Shown piece by piece: positions 6,578-12,750 of a DNA stretch of 26,282 nt (positions within the stretch are counted from its first letter, which is position 1; each line of letters begins with the position of its first letter). The notes under the pieces were generated by a model. The model had not been told where the DNA came from and did no database searches. It worked only from the letters and a program-made list of their open reading frames with translations. Source of the stretch: PALSA-1296 sp038322815 (GTDB lineage: Bacteria; Bacteroidota; Ignavibacteria; Palsa-1295); contig JBBQGG010000043.1 in assembly GCA_038322815.1 (NCBI GenBank), positions 1 through 26,282 on the forward strand, written 5' to 3'. Position numbers and translations under genes: made by a program.

Positions 6578-8035
6578 ATGGAAGTTACAACTGAAAATAC
6601 AAAAGAGAGGCAAATCCGTCAACCGAAGCCGGAACGAGGCTCGCATCTCGAACTTCTGACCGAGACTTTTGCCTTCGAAGGCAAGGCAGTTGCCCGCCGC
6701 GAGGACGGGTATGTCATTTTCATCGAAGGTGCATTAGCGAACGAAAAGATCACTGCCGAAATCATCAGATCTAAAGGAAACTTCGCCGATGCAAAACTCA
6801 TAGAAGTTCTTCAGCCATCCCGGGACAGACGTGAAGCCATCTGCAGGGATTTCGGCATTTGCGGCGGCTGTTCACTGCTCCACATGAAATACGATGCTCA
6901 GCTTTACTGGAAAAAACAGCAGGTGTATGAAATTTTTGAACGCATAGGAAAAATACAAAACCCTCCGGTGCTTGATTCGATCGGTGCTCCGGATCGTGAG
7001 TATCAATACCGGAACAAAATGGAATTTTCTTTTTCTGAAGAGCGGTGGCTGCTGCCTGAAGAGATCGCAAGCGGCGATGTTGCTAACCGGCTTGCAGTCG
7101 GGCTTCATGTTCGTGCACGATATGACCGCGTGATCGATACAGAATTCTGCCATATATCGCATCCTCTCGGAAACCGCATTCTCGAAGTAACGAGACTTTT
7201 TAGAGATGAGCACAAACTACGCGTTTTCGATCCCGAGAAACAGCCTGACGGATTACTCAGATTTCTCGTCGTTCGCAATAGTTTTTCCACCGGTGAGGTG
7301 ATGATAAATTTCGTCACCTCGCATTACGATGAAGAAATAATGCAGTCCTATGCGAAACTGCTGAAAAAAGAAATCCCTGAAGTCACCACACTTATTAATA
7401 ATATTAATTCGAAGCGTGCCCAGATCGCCGTAGGAGAAAAAGAATTTGTACTTTTCGGTACGGGCATGATCTCTGATACGATCGGGAACGCTACATACCA
7501 GATATCAGCTAATTCTTTTTTTCAAACGAATACCGTACAAGCACAAAGGCTGTATCAGGTAGCTACCGATTTTGCCGATCTGAAAAAAGATGATATTCTT
7601 TGGGATCTTTATTGCGGAGCAGGGACGATAACCCTTTTTGCTGCTCCTCATGTAAAATCAGTGCTTGGCATTGAACTTGCCGAATCATCAATTGCCGATG
7701 CTCATGCGAACGCTGAGCGCAATAATATCGGGAATGTTGAATTTATTTCCAGCGATCTGCGTAAGGCATTGCTTTCACCTGATCTCCTATCGCAATATGG
7801 CAAACCCGACGTACTCATTATTGATCCGCCGCGAAGCGGAATGCATGCTGATGTTGTGCGCGAAATTTTGGAATTAGCACCTGAGCGAATTTCCTACATT
7901 AGCTGCAATCCAGCAACCCAGGCGCGTGATATTGAGATGATGTCGGAAAGTTATTCAGTCGAAGCCCTGCAGCCGGTCGATATGTTTCCCCAAACCTGGC
8001 ATATTGAATGCGTTGCAAAGCTAAGACGAAAATAA
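6578..8035 (+). CDS. rlmD: 23S rRNA (uracil-C5)-methyltransferase, RlmD/RumA family
   Basis: The enzyme transfers a methyl group from S-adenosylmethionine to C5 of a uracil in 23S rRNA (U1939 in E. coli). In order: a TRAM-type RNA-binding domain (about 25-80), an iron-sulfur site with Cys89, Cys95, Cys98 and Cys191 (ICGGC, EFCHIS), the SAM pocket DLYCGAGT (343-350), DPPRSGM (416-422), and catalytic Cys443 in YISCNPATQARD. The length of 485 aa is normal. Family members can act on tRNA (TrmA-like/RlmCD-like), so the exact uracil is not certain. The gene has its own promoter region, shared with the divergent barrel gene, and converges on a lipoprotein gene. Confidence 0.93.
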   Translation: MEVTTENTKERQIRQPKPERGSHLELLTETFAFEGKAVARREDGYVIFIEGALANEKITAEIIRSKGNFADAKLIEVLQPSRDRREAICRDFGICGGCSLLHMKYDAQLYWKKQQVYEIFERIGKIQNPPVLDSIGAPDREYQYRNKMEFSFSEERWLLPEEIASGDVANRLAVGLHVRARYDRVIDTEFCHISHPLGNRILEVTRLFRDEHKLRVFDPEKQPDGLLRFLVVRNSFSTGEVMINFVTSHYDEEIMQSYAKLLKKEIPEVTTLINNINSKRAQIAVGEKEFVLFGTGMISDTIGNATYQISANSFFQTNTVQAQRLYQVATDFADLKKDDILWDLYCGAGTITLFAAPHVKSVLGIELAESSIADAHANAERNNIGNVEFISSDLRKALLSPDLLSQYGKPDVLIIDPPRSGMHADVVREILELAPERISYISCNPATQARDIEMMSESYSVEALQPVDMFPQTWHIECVAKLRRK

Positions 8036-8057
8036 AAATATAGGGAGCAGAATATTC

Positions 8058-8438
8058 TTACTGGATTTCTTCGATTCGTGTTGCCATCCAAAAAGTGTCT
8101 TGACCGGTTATTCTTCTTTTCATTTCAACTTTGCCCTTCATTCCGCTATTGCCGGTTAGTGAATAAGAAGCCGTGCTATCAGTCTCTTGAAGGAGTTTGA
8201 TCTCTTTTGCAGGTACCAAATTCGGTGGGATCGGACCTCCGACAGCAAGAGTAATGAGTGATTCAAGTGTACCTCTATGCGTTTTCATGGCATTCTTATC
8301 CATTTGATCGAGTTTATGTCTGAGCTCTATCGCTTGAGTGTTAGATGAATCCGGAGGTTGAAGTTTCGGTTCTTCAACTTTTTTATTACAACTTGAAAGG
8401 ATCAAAGAAGCCACAAAAATAAGGATAAAATATTTCAT
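8058..8438 (-). CDS. Small lipoprotein of unknown function
   Basis: Translation from the ATG at 8438 gives MKYFILIFVASLILSSCNKK, a lipoprotein signal peptide with lipobox LSSC (acylated Cys17). The mature part (~110 aa) is charged and has no family I recognise; a Pro-rich stretch follows the Cys, then a helix with ELRHKLDQMDKNAMKTHRGT, and strand-like segments to the C-terminus. The frame is open 44 codons further upstream, but that would overlap the dnaX end and bury the signal peptide. The gene starts 25 bases after the dnaX stop on the same strand and is probably co-transcribed. It converges on rlmD with 22 bases between the stops. Confidence 0.78.
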   Translation of the reverse strand: MKYFILIFVASLILSSCNKKVEEPKLQPPDSSNTQAIELRHKLDQMDKNAMKTHRGTLESLITLAVGGPIPPNLVPAKEIKLLQETDSTASYSLTGNSGMKGKVEMKRRITGQDTFWMATRIEEIQ

Positions 8439-8463
8439 AGTACAAAATAGTATTTTAATTGAT

Positions 8464-10194
8464 TTATACCGGTATAGCACCAAGTTCCTGAATAAGAGCA
8501 AGCTCAAGCCCGGAACGTTCAATATTATCATCGATCGTAACAGTCGGCGGATTATTTTTTGCCGTACCATTCATCGATAACGAAACACTTTGCTTTGAAA
8601 TTACTGCCGGAGCAGTTTTTTTCTCCACGCGTTTCATTTCATAATTCAACGACTCATTCGAATAAAATTCGCGAAGAAGTTTTGTGAACAGATCTTTATT
8701 TCGCGCAAATGTTTCTTCCGTATGTTTTTTTGAAATTCCGATAATCAGCGTTGCTCCCTCAGAACTAACAAATTCCATATCGTCGCATACCAGGCGGAAT
8801 GGAATGCTCTTCGAGGAAACAAAGTCAAGAAATTCTCCCCAGCGTGGAGCAACATCGGTGGAAGAGGTTTTTGAGTTCGGGGATTCATCATTCGTAGGAA
8901 TTATAGGCGATTGGGTATTGACCGCTGACAATGGGCGATCAGGGACTGCAGATGCTCCGCTAACGACGGACGACGGACGACTAACGACTGGCAATGCTCC
9001 GCTAACAACAGACGACGGACGACTAACGGCTGGCAATGAATTCGCAGCGCCTTTGATTCCTCTCAATTCTTCCAATAGTGATGAGATATCCACTGCCCGT
9101 TCCGTCATTGTCATTTCAACGAGAGTCAGTTCGAGAACAATGCGATGGGATTGCGATGCCTTCAATCGCTCAAGAGCATTGAAGCCAAGCCGCACAAGGC
9201 GGAGAATGTCTCCTTCGGTAAAACTCTTCGCATCAGTTGCATACCGCTCCTGATGATATTTTACAACTTCAAGAAGTTCACGCTTCCCGGTTACGATCAT
9301 TGTAAGGAAATTTCTGAAATGCTCAAGCAGGCCTTGCAAAAATTCTTCTACATCATACCCGCGCGAAATCGCTTCGTAGGCAAGCGAGAAAGCTTTATTC
9401 GTTGCCTGATCACGGATGGCATCGGAAACTTCAAAAAAGAAATCGGCATCAATAAGATTCAGCGCTTCGCGAAGTTTCGGCGTTTCAATGGTCGTCCCGC
9501 AATACGCGATTGCCTGATCATAGATGGATTGCGCATCGCGCATCGAGCCATCTGCTTTTTTTGCAACAAGCAAGAGGGCGTCGTCGTCGATCGTAATGCC
9601 ATCGGTGACAGCAATATGCTTTAAGTGAGAAACGATCTGCTCGATCTGAATGCGGCGGAAATCGTAACGCTGTGTACGAGAAAGAATTGTCGCCAAAACT
9701 TTCTGAACTTCCGTCGTTGCAAAAACAAAAATTAAATGTCTCGGAGGTTCTTCCAAGGTTTTCAGCAGCGCATTGAAGGCGCTGGTTGAGAGCATGTGGA
9801 CTTCATCGATGATGATAACGCGGTACTTGCCTTGCAGGGGCGGATACTTTACGTTCTCCCGCATTTCGCGCACGTCATCGACTCCGTTATTCGAGGCGCC
9901 ATCGATCTCGGCAACATCCATCGAAGAACCGTTAGTGATCGAAGTGCAGACCTCGCAATGATTGCATGGCTCGAAGCCGTTCGCAGCAGCATTCGGGCAA
10001 TTGATCGCCTTGGCAAGTAGCCTAGCAACCGTGGTTTTGCCGCAGCCGCGCTGGCCGGTAAAAAGATAGGCATGCGCCAGCCGCCCTTCGCGGATAGCAT
10101 TTTTTAATGTGCGCGTAATATGATCCTGCCCGACGACCTCATCGAACCTCTGCGACCGCCACTTCCGCGCTGTTACCTGATAATTTTCTGACAT
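8464..10194 (-). CDS. dnaX: DNA polymerase III subunit gamma/tau
   Basis: DnaX is the clamp-loader ATPase of the replisome. The AAA+ domain is complete: Walker A GQRGCGKT (47-54), zinc-site cysteines C66, C77, C80, C83, Walker B IIIDEVHML (127-135), sensor 1 ATTE (159-162), sensor 2 GSMRDAQS (216-223). Domain III runs to about 370. A Ser/Pro/Val-rich linker (387-428) is encoded by a repeat (see 8921-9037). The C-terminal part (about 450-545) resembles the tau polymerase-contact domain. At 576 aa it is a tau-type product, and no convincing frameshift signal for a gamma form is seen. The common partner recR and ybaB genes are absent downstream; a lipoprotein gene follows instead. Confidence 0.97.
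   Translation of the reverse strand: MSENYQVTARKWRSQRFDEVVGQDHITRTLKNAIREGRLAHAYLFTGQRGCGKTTVARLLAKAINCPNAAANGFEPCNHCEVCTSITNGSSMDVAEIDGASNNGVDDVREMRENVKYPPLQGKYRVIIIDEVHMLSTSAFNALLKTLEEPPRHLIFVFATTEVQKVLATILSRTQRYDFRRIQIEQIVSHLKHIAVTDGITIDDDALLLVAKKADGSMRDAQSIYDQAIAYCGTTIETPKLREALNLIDADFFFEVSDAIRDQATNKAFSLAYEAISRGYDVEEFLQGLLEHFRNFLTMIVTGKRELLEVVKYHQERYATDAKSFTEGDILRLVRLGFNALERLKASQSHRIVLELTLVEMTMTERAVDISSLLEELRGIKGAANSLPAVSRPSSVVSGALPVVSRPSSVVSGASAVPDRPLSAVNTQSPIIPTNDESPNSKTSSTDVAPRWGEFLDFVSSKSIPFRLVCDDMEFVSSEGATLIIGISKKHTEETFARNKDLFTKLLREFYSNESLNYEMKRVEKKTAPAVISKQSVSLSMNGTAKNNPPTVTIDDNIERSGLELALIQELGAIPV
8921..9037. repeat. Heptanucleotide-type tandem repeat inside dnaX
   Basis: Two tandem 42-bp units (8954-8995 and 8996-9037) differ at only a few bases. 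Each unit splits into six 7-base blocks such as CGCTAAC, GACGGAC, GACGGAC, GACTAAC, GACTGGC. A more decayed run of the same type extends left to about 8921. Because 42 is a multiple of three, dnaX stays in frame and the units encode a repeated 14-residue peptide of the form LPxVSRPSSVVSGA. The pattern recalls the short tandemly repeated repetitive (STRR) heptamers known from cyanobacteria; kinship is not claimed. Confidence 0.85.
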
Positions 10195-10309
10195 GTATTT
10201 TGCTTTTGCCGAGACCTAATAACATCCGATCACCGCCAAAACGTTTTGAAGACCTTGTTTAGTCTCCGCTCAGCAGTCATTTCAAATTTCCTTTCGTTTC
10301 TTTGCACCT

Positions 10310-10423
10310 ATGAATTCGCACAAAACCAAACGCCCCGAATTCCGCGACCTCGGCGATGACAGCCTGACCTTCAAGAAAGCGCAGAGGGAGAAGAAGACGA
10401 GCGGGCAGGAGGGTATGTTTTAA
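10310..10423 (+). CDS. Small charged ORF (37 aa), uncertain
   Basis: An ATG-started frame encodes 37 residues, MNSHKTKRPEFRDLGDDSLT followed by FKKAQREKKTSGQEGMF, then TAA. The peptide is very polar and lysine-rich with no membrane or signal segment. The stretch is visibly richer in G and C than the flanking A/T-rich DNA and lacks stops, which hints at coding. No ribosome-binding site is obvious and no family is recognised. It lies between divergent dnaX and the transposase ends. It could be a real small protein, the remnant of a longer gene, or chance. Confidence 0.35.
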   Translation: MNSHKTKRPEFRDLGDDSLTFKKAQREKKTSGQEGMF

Positions 10424-10457
10424 AAATATTAGTCGCGGAGCGACGCAGTACCTATAG

Positions 10458-10512
10458 CCCAGGGTGAAACCCTGGGTGCAAGAACTAAATAATTTTCAAG
10501 CCCTGAAAGGGC
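10458..10512 (+). repeat. Left-end REP-like palindromes
   Basis: Two hairpins precede the transposase: a 7-bp stem CCCAGGG/CCCTGGG with loop TGAAA (10458-10476), and GCCCT-GAA-AGGGC (10500-10512). The second ends 10 bases before the transposase ATG, so it might also limit its translation. Confidence 0.8.
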
Positions 10513-10522
10513 GAAGTAAGCA

Positions 10523-10984
10523 ATGCCGCAATCATTCGGACCAATTTATCTCCATATCGTTTTCAGCACAAAACGCCGCGAACCTGTCCTCACTCCTCAA
10601 CTCCATACCGAGTTCTCACGATACATCACTCCAATATTAAATGACCATCGTTCCAAATTTATTGCAGAAGGCGGAATGCCTGATCACATTCATTTGCTCA
10701 TCGATCTCGGACGCGAGGTTTCCGTTGCAACAATTCTTCGTGAGATCAAAGCAAAATCATCGGCATGGTTAAAAAATAAAACCGGGAAAGAATTTAAATG
10801 GCAGGGAGGGTACGGCGCATTTAGCGTGAGCCCAAGTCACCTGACAAATGTTATCCAGTATATTCAAAATCAGGAAGAACACCATCGGAAGAGAGCATTT
10901 CAGGAAGAATTTGAAGAGATATTAAAGGCTGCCGGCGTTGAATTTGATCCGAAATATTTGTGGCGTGATGACGAGGCGGAATAA
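10523..10984 (+). CDS. tnpA: IS200-like Y1 (HUH) transposase, REP-associated type
   Basis: The 153-residue protein is a complete Y1_Tnp-family single-strand transposase. It has the N-terminal strand IYLHIVFSTKRREP (8-21), the metal-binding HUH motif H55-I-H57 in GGMPDHIHLLI, the WQGGYGAFSVS segment (93-103), and catalytic Tyr113 in VIQYIQNQEEHHRKRAF. Such enzymes cut and rejoin single-stranded DNA at hairpins. The ends are palindromic and mirror-arranged, and no TnpB gene accompanies it, which fits the REP-associated (RAYT) or IS200 group better than IS605. The frame is intact and no key residue is missing, so it may be active. Confidence 0.93.
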   Translation: MPQSFGPIYLHIVFSTKRREPVLTPQLHTEFSRYITPILNDHRSKFIAEGGMPDHIHLLIDLGREVSVATILREIKAKSSAWLKNKTGKEFKWQGGYGAFSVSPSHLTNVIQYIQNQEEHHRKRAFQEEFEEILKAAGVEFDPKYLWRDDEAE

Positions 10985-10988
10985 CATC

Positions 10989-11116
10989 GCCCTTTCAGGG
11001 CTTCGGAATTCGTGTTCGTTCTTGACCCAGGGTTACGCTTCGCTTCACCCTGGGCTAATAGTACACCGTCCTTTCAGGACTATAAAAACAAAACCGCACG
11101 TTGCCGAGCGGTTTTG
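10989..11116. repeat. Right-end REP-like palindrome cluster
   Basis: The cluster contains GCCCTTTCAGGGC (10989-11001), the palindrome CCCAGGG...CCCTGGG (11026-11054), GTCCTTTCAGGAC (11068-11080), and an imperfect 12-bp hairpin CAAAACCGCACG-TTGC-CGAGCGGTTTTG (11089-11116). The part from 11026 to 11116 recurs almost unchanged at 12256-12348. Confidence 0.85.
11089..11116 (-). terminator. Probable terminator of the nuclease-fold gene
   Basis: Read on the minus strand, a 12-bp stem with one mismatch and loop GCAA is followed by TTTTTATAG. It begins 23 bases after the stop of the gene at 11140-12006, so a member of the dispersed hairpin family appears to serve as its rho-independent terminator. 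Confidence 0.65.
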
Positions 11117-11139
11117 TATAACTGAATTTTACTTCTTTA

Positions 11140-12006
11140 TCACTTAACCCATTTTTCATAAGCAGCCTTGATGATTTCATCAAGCATTTCCGTATTTTGC
11201 TTAAATTGATCATGCGTTAACTTTATCTTGTATCTATTCTCTCGCTTTTCATACTCTGCGTCAAGTCCTGCTTGTTCCAGTTTCTCAGTTAGTTGTATAT
11301 CTTCAGGTAGGTTAATATTGAGCCGAGCAAAAGTCTTCTTTGGCGCAATAGATAAAAATCGAAAGAATCCACCTTCTCTTGAAATTGCGATGTAATATTT
11401 GTTATACTTCATAATGAGTTTGGGGTCGAGGACTTGCGCACGTTGCAAAAGCGAGTCCGTTACCGCCATAGAATCTTTGGTAGCACGCTGCTCCCAATAG
11501 GCTCTGTCCGTTACTTCTCTAAGTTCTTCATCTTCTCCTTCGATCCCGCGATCAATTCTGTCTAACACTATGGTAAAAAACATCGAAACATAGTCGCCAA
11601 ACTGCACAGCCTGTAATTGGATAGCAATGAGAGGGATTGAACTATTGAAAAGGCCAATTACATTCAGAAAACGACTCGTAATATCTTCGGCAACAATCAC
11701 TGCAGTGTGGTCATATTGAGGGTATCTTTTCTTCTCGATGTCCCAGTACTCAATTGTCCTAATTATGTGAGATTCATCCGTTGAACCAAGTTGAAGTTCA
11801 ACCTCGAAGCGGTCATCTGTATCGGGATCTTGCAAAAGAAGATCGAGTCTTCCCGCATAAGGCTGCGGCCTCTCCTGATCACGGAGTACCAGATCACCAA
11901 GACCAAGTAATGATGGATCTTCTGCAATTTTTTTTTGTACCCATTTTTCAGAGTATTCAGTGTGTGTCTTAAGCCACAGACGTTCGGGTTTTATATATTG
12001 TGCCAT
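11140..12006 (-). CDS. Putative PD-(D/E)XK nuclease-fold protein
   Basis: This 288-residue soluble protein has no signal peptide. Residues 52-72 read GRLDLLLQ, an Asp-rich loop, then FEVELQLG. The pattern G-R-[LI]-D-L-L followed by a strand with E-x-[K/Q] is typical of PD-(D/E)XK endonuclease cores such as the NucS type; here Asp55, Glu70 and Gln72 would be the site, Gln replacing the common Lys. Next comes SHIIRTIEYWDIEKKRYPQY (79-98), which looks like the conserved helix after the core, and VIVAEDITSRFLNVI (104-118). From memory, uncharacterised proteins with this block are scattered among bacteria. The C-terminal ~100 residues lack a recognised domain. It sits alone between two transposon-end clusters and has its own terminator, suggesting a cargo or accessory gene. 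A host-defence or repair role is possible but not shown. Confidence 0.75.
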   Translation of the reverse strand: MAQYIKPERLWLKTHTEYSEKWVQKKIAEDPSLLGLGDLVLRDQERPQPYAGRLDLLLQDPDTDDRFEVELQLGSTDESHIIRTIEYWDIEKKRYPQYDHTAVIVAEDITSRFLNVIGLFNSSIPLIAIQLQAVQFGDYVSMFFTIVLDRIDRGIEGEDEELREVTDRAYWEQRATKDSMAVTDSLLQRAQVLDPKLIMKYNKYYIAISREGGFFRFLSIAPKKTFARLNINLPEDIQLTEKLEQAGLDAEYEKRENRYKIKLTHDQFKQNTEMLDEIIKAAYEKWVK

Positions 12007-12041
12007 GTTGCAAATATACAGTAAAAATCAAGGCATCAAAG

Positions 12042-12069
12042 CAAAACCGCACGTTGCCGTGCGGTTTTG
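12042..12069. repeat. Perfect GC-rich hairpin, family copy 2
   Basis: CAAAACCGCACG-TTGC-CGTGCGGTTTTG is a perfect 12-bp stem with a 4-base loop. It lies 35 bases upstream of the nuclease-fold gene start. The same hairpin recurs at 11089-11116 (one mismatch), 12321-12348 (perfect) and 12526-12546 (cut short). Confidence 0.9.
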
Positions 12070-12190
12070 CGATTCTCAACGTGCGGTGAACCGGAAACGC
12101 GAATTTCATGCGGTTCGCTAAACGAAAACTTCGGTAACGAGCACAAAGTTGGGTTTGGTGTAATGGTTTTCTTCTCCTAGTCCTGGAAGT

Positions 12191-12348
12191 ACGGCGTACT
12201 AATAGCCAGGGGTGAAACCCCTGGGAAAATCTTAGGTCTCCGGGTATCTTCATAACCCAGGGTTACGCTTCGCTTCACCCTGGGCTAAAAGTACACCGTC
12301 CTTTCAGGACTATACAAATCCAAAACCGCACGTTGCCGTGCGGTTTTG
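12191..12348. repeat. Transposase-free copy of the IS200/REP ends
   Basis: A left-end-like part, TAATAGCCAGGGGTGAAACC continuing to CCTGGG (about 12200-12225), corresponds to 10452-10477. A right-end part (12256-12348) is nearly identical to 11026-11116, including the loop with CGCTTCGC, GTACACCGTCC, and the final hairpin. About 30 bases separate the two halves instead of a transposase gene. In the left half the stem is CCAGGGG/CCCCTGG rather than CCCAGGG/CCCTGGG, so pairing has been kept despite base changes. This looks like a non-autonomous derivative. Confidence 0.82.
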
Positions 12349-12394
12349 CAATTTACAATATGTAAAACATTGAAATAACTTATTAGGCTCAGGG

Positions 12395-12485
12395 TCAACC
12401 GCCCCCTAACCCCCGCCTTGAAAAGGCGGGGGGATTTTTTAAAATAGATAGCCCCTCCTTTTCAAGGAGGGGTTGGGGTGGTTGA
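12395..12485. repeat. Palindromic element with nested hairpins
   Basis: The ends are TCAACC and GGTTGA. The outer arms (12395-12434 and 12451-12485) are imperfect inverted repeats, and each arm forms its own hairpin: CCCCCGCCTTGAAAAGGCGGGG on the left and CCCCTCCTTTTCAAGGAGGGG on the right. The two inner stems differ in base content (GCC/GGC versus TCC/GGA) but keep their pairing. The design is that of a small MITE-like or REP-like element; I recall similar sequences in related genomes. Confidence 0.78.
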
Positions 12486-12525
12486 TTCGTATCTTGCCGT
12501 CAAGAGATATTTTATTTGTTAAAAA

Positions 12526-12546
12526 CAAAACCGCACGTTGCCGTGC
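12526..12546. repeat. Truncated hairpin, family copy 4
   Basis: CAAAACCGCACGTTGCCGTGC matches the family for 21 bases and then diverges, leaving only GCACG-TTGC-CGTGC (a 5-bp stem). It marks the right-hand edge of the repeat-rich patch. Confidence 0.75.
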
Positions 12547-12603
12547 TGTTCACCACTACTTTGGCGTATTTTTTTTCCTTCGAAATTCGATCGTTCTTGC
12601 CGC

Positions 12604-12721
12604 ATATCAAAAAAACTTGATATTTTGAAAATGGATTTTATTGGGTCGGGAAATTTCTGCCTTATATTGGGTAGTGCTTTTATGGGCACCTATGAGGGAG
12701 AAGTCAAAAGTCTAAACTTTT
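12604..12721 (+). promoter_or_regulatory. Leader of the RecA-like gene with two small inverted repeats
   Basis: ATATCAA-AAAAAC-TTGATAT (12604-12623) and AAAAGT-CTAA-ACTTTT (12706-12721) lie 130 and 30 bases before the start codon. The second is embedded between two GTCAAAA copies (12703-12709 and 12724-12730). Such symmetric sites could bind a regulator, but A/T-rich leaders produce short palindromes by chance. No promoter boxes are assigned. Confidence 0.3.
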
Positions 12722-12736
12722 ACGTCAAAATAATTT

Positions 12737-12742
12737 AAGGAG
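12737..12742 (+). promoter_or_regulatory. Ribosome-binding site of the RecA-like gene
   Basis: AAGGAG stands 8 bases before the ATG at 12751. It is a full Shine-Dalgarno core, rare in this window, and settles the start; it also suggests the gene is well translated. Confidence 0.8.
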
Positions 12743-12750
12743 ATAACACT

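Larger units (their letters stand above)
10195..10522. other. Intergenic region between dnaX and the transposase gene
   Basis: The stretch holds the presumed dnaX promoter region (right of 10194), a small open frame at 10310-10423, and the left-end palindromes of the transposase unit (10457-10512). I see no strong promoter match. Confidence 0.6.
10457..11116 (+). mobile_element. IS200/REP-associated transposase unit with inverted palindromic ends
   Basis: The transposase gene (10523-10984) is bordered by two palindromes on each side, in mirror order. On the left are CCCAGGG-TGAAA-CCCTGGG (10458-10476) and GCCCTGAAAGGGC (10500-10512). On the right are GCCCTTTCAGGGC (10989-11001) and CCCAGGG...CCCTGGG (11026-11054). 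The outer right palindrome has extra bases (CGCTTCGC) in its loop. A tail with GTCCTTTCAGGAC and the GC-rich hairpin ends at 11116. This is the arrangement of REP palindromes around a REP-associated tyrosine transposase. The exact cleavage sites cannot be read from one copy. Confidence 0.75.
12007..12750. other. Repeat-rich intergenic region (744 bp) without a convincing gene
   Basis: The stretch contains a perfect GC-rich hairpin (12042-12069), a transposase-free copy of the transposon ends (12191-12348), a further inverted-repeat element (12395-12485), a truncated hairpin (12526-12546) and the leader of the next gene (about 12600-12750). No open frame here has coding character. Confidence 0.75.

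Noticed and set aside
8439..8570. 44-codon N-terminal extension of the lipoprotein after dnaX
   Set aside because: It overlaps the dnaX 3' end and hides an obvious lipoprotein signal peptide.
8616..8622. Run of seven A (minus strand) in dnaX as a programmed frameshift site for a gamma form
   Set aside because: The codons are GAG-AAA-AAA-ACT, which does not fit the X-XXY-YYZ slippery pattern in frame; it lies near the end of the gene, beyond where a gamma form would stop, and no stem-loop is evident.
11089..12546. Repeated hairpins as a CRISPR array
   Set aside because: Copies are irregularly spaced by hundreds of bases, are attached to transposon ends, and no spacers of even length or cas genes exist.
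12538..12738. 66-residue plus-strand frame in the leader of the RecA-like gene
   Set aside because: It begins inside a truncated repeat, has no recognisable composition and ends just before a strong ribosome-binding site for the real gene.
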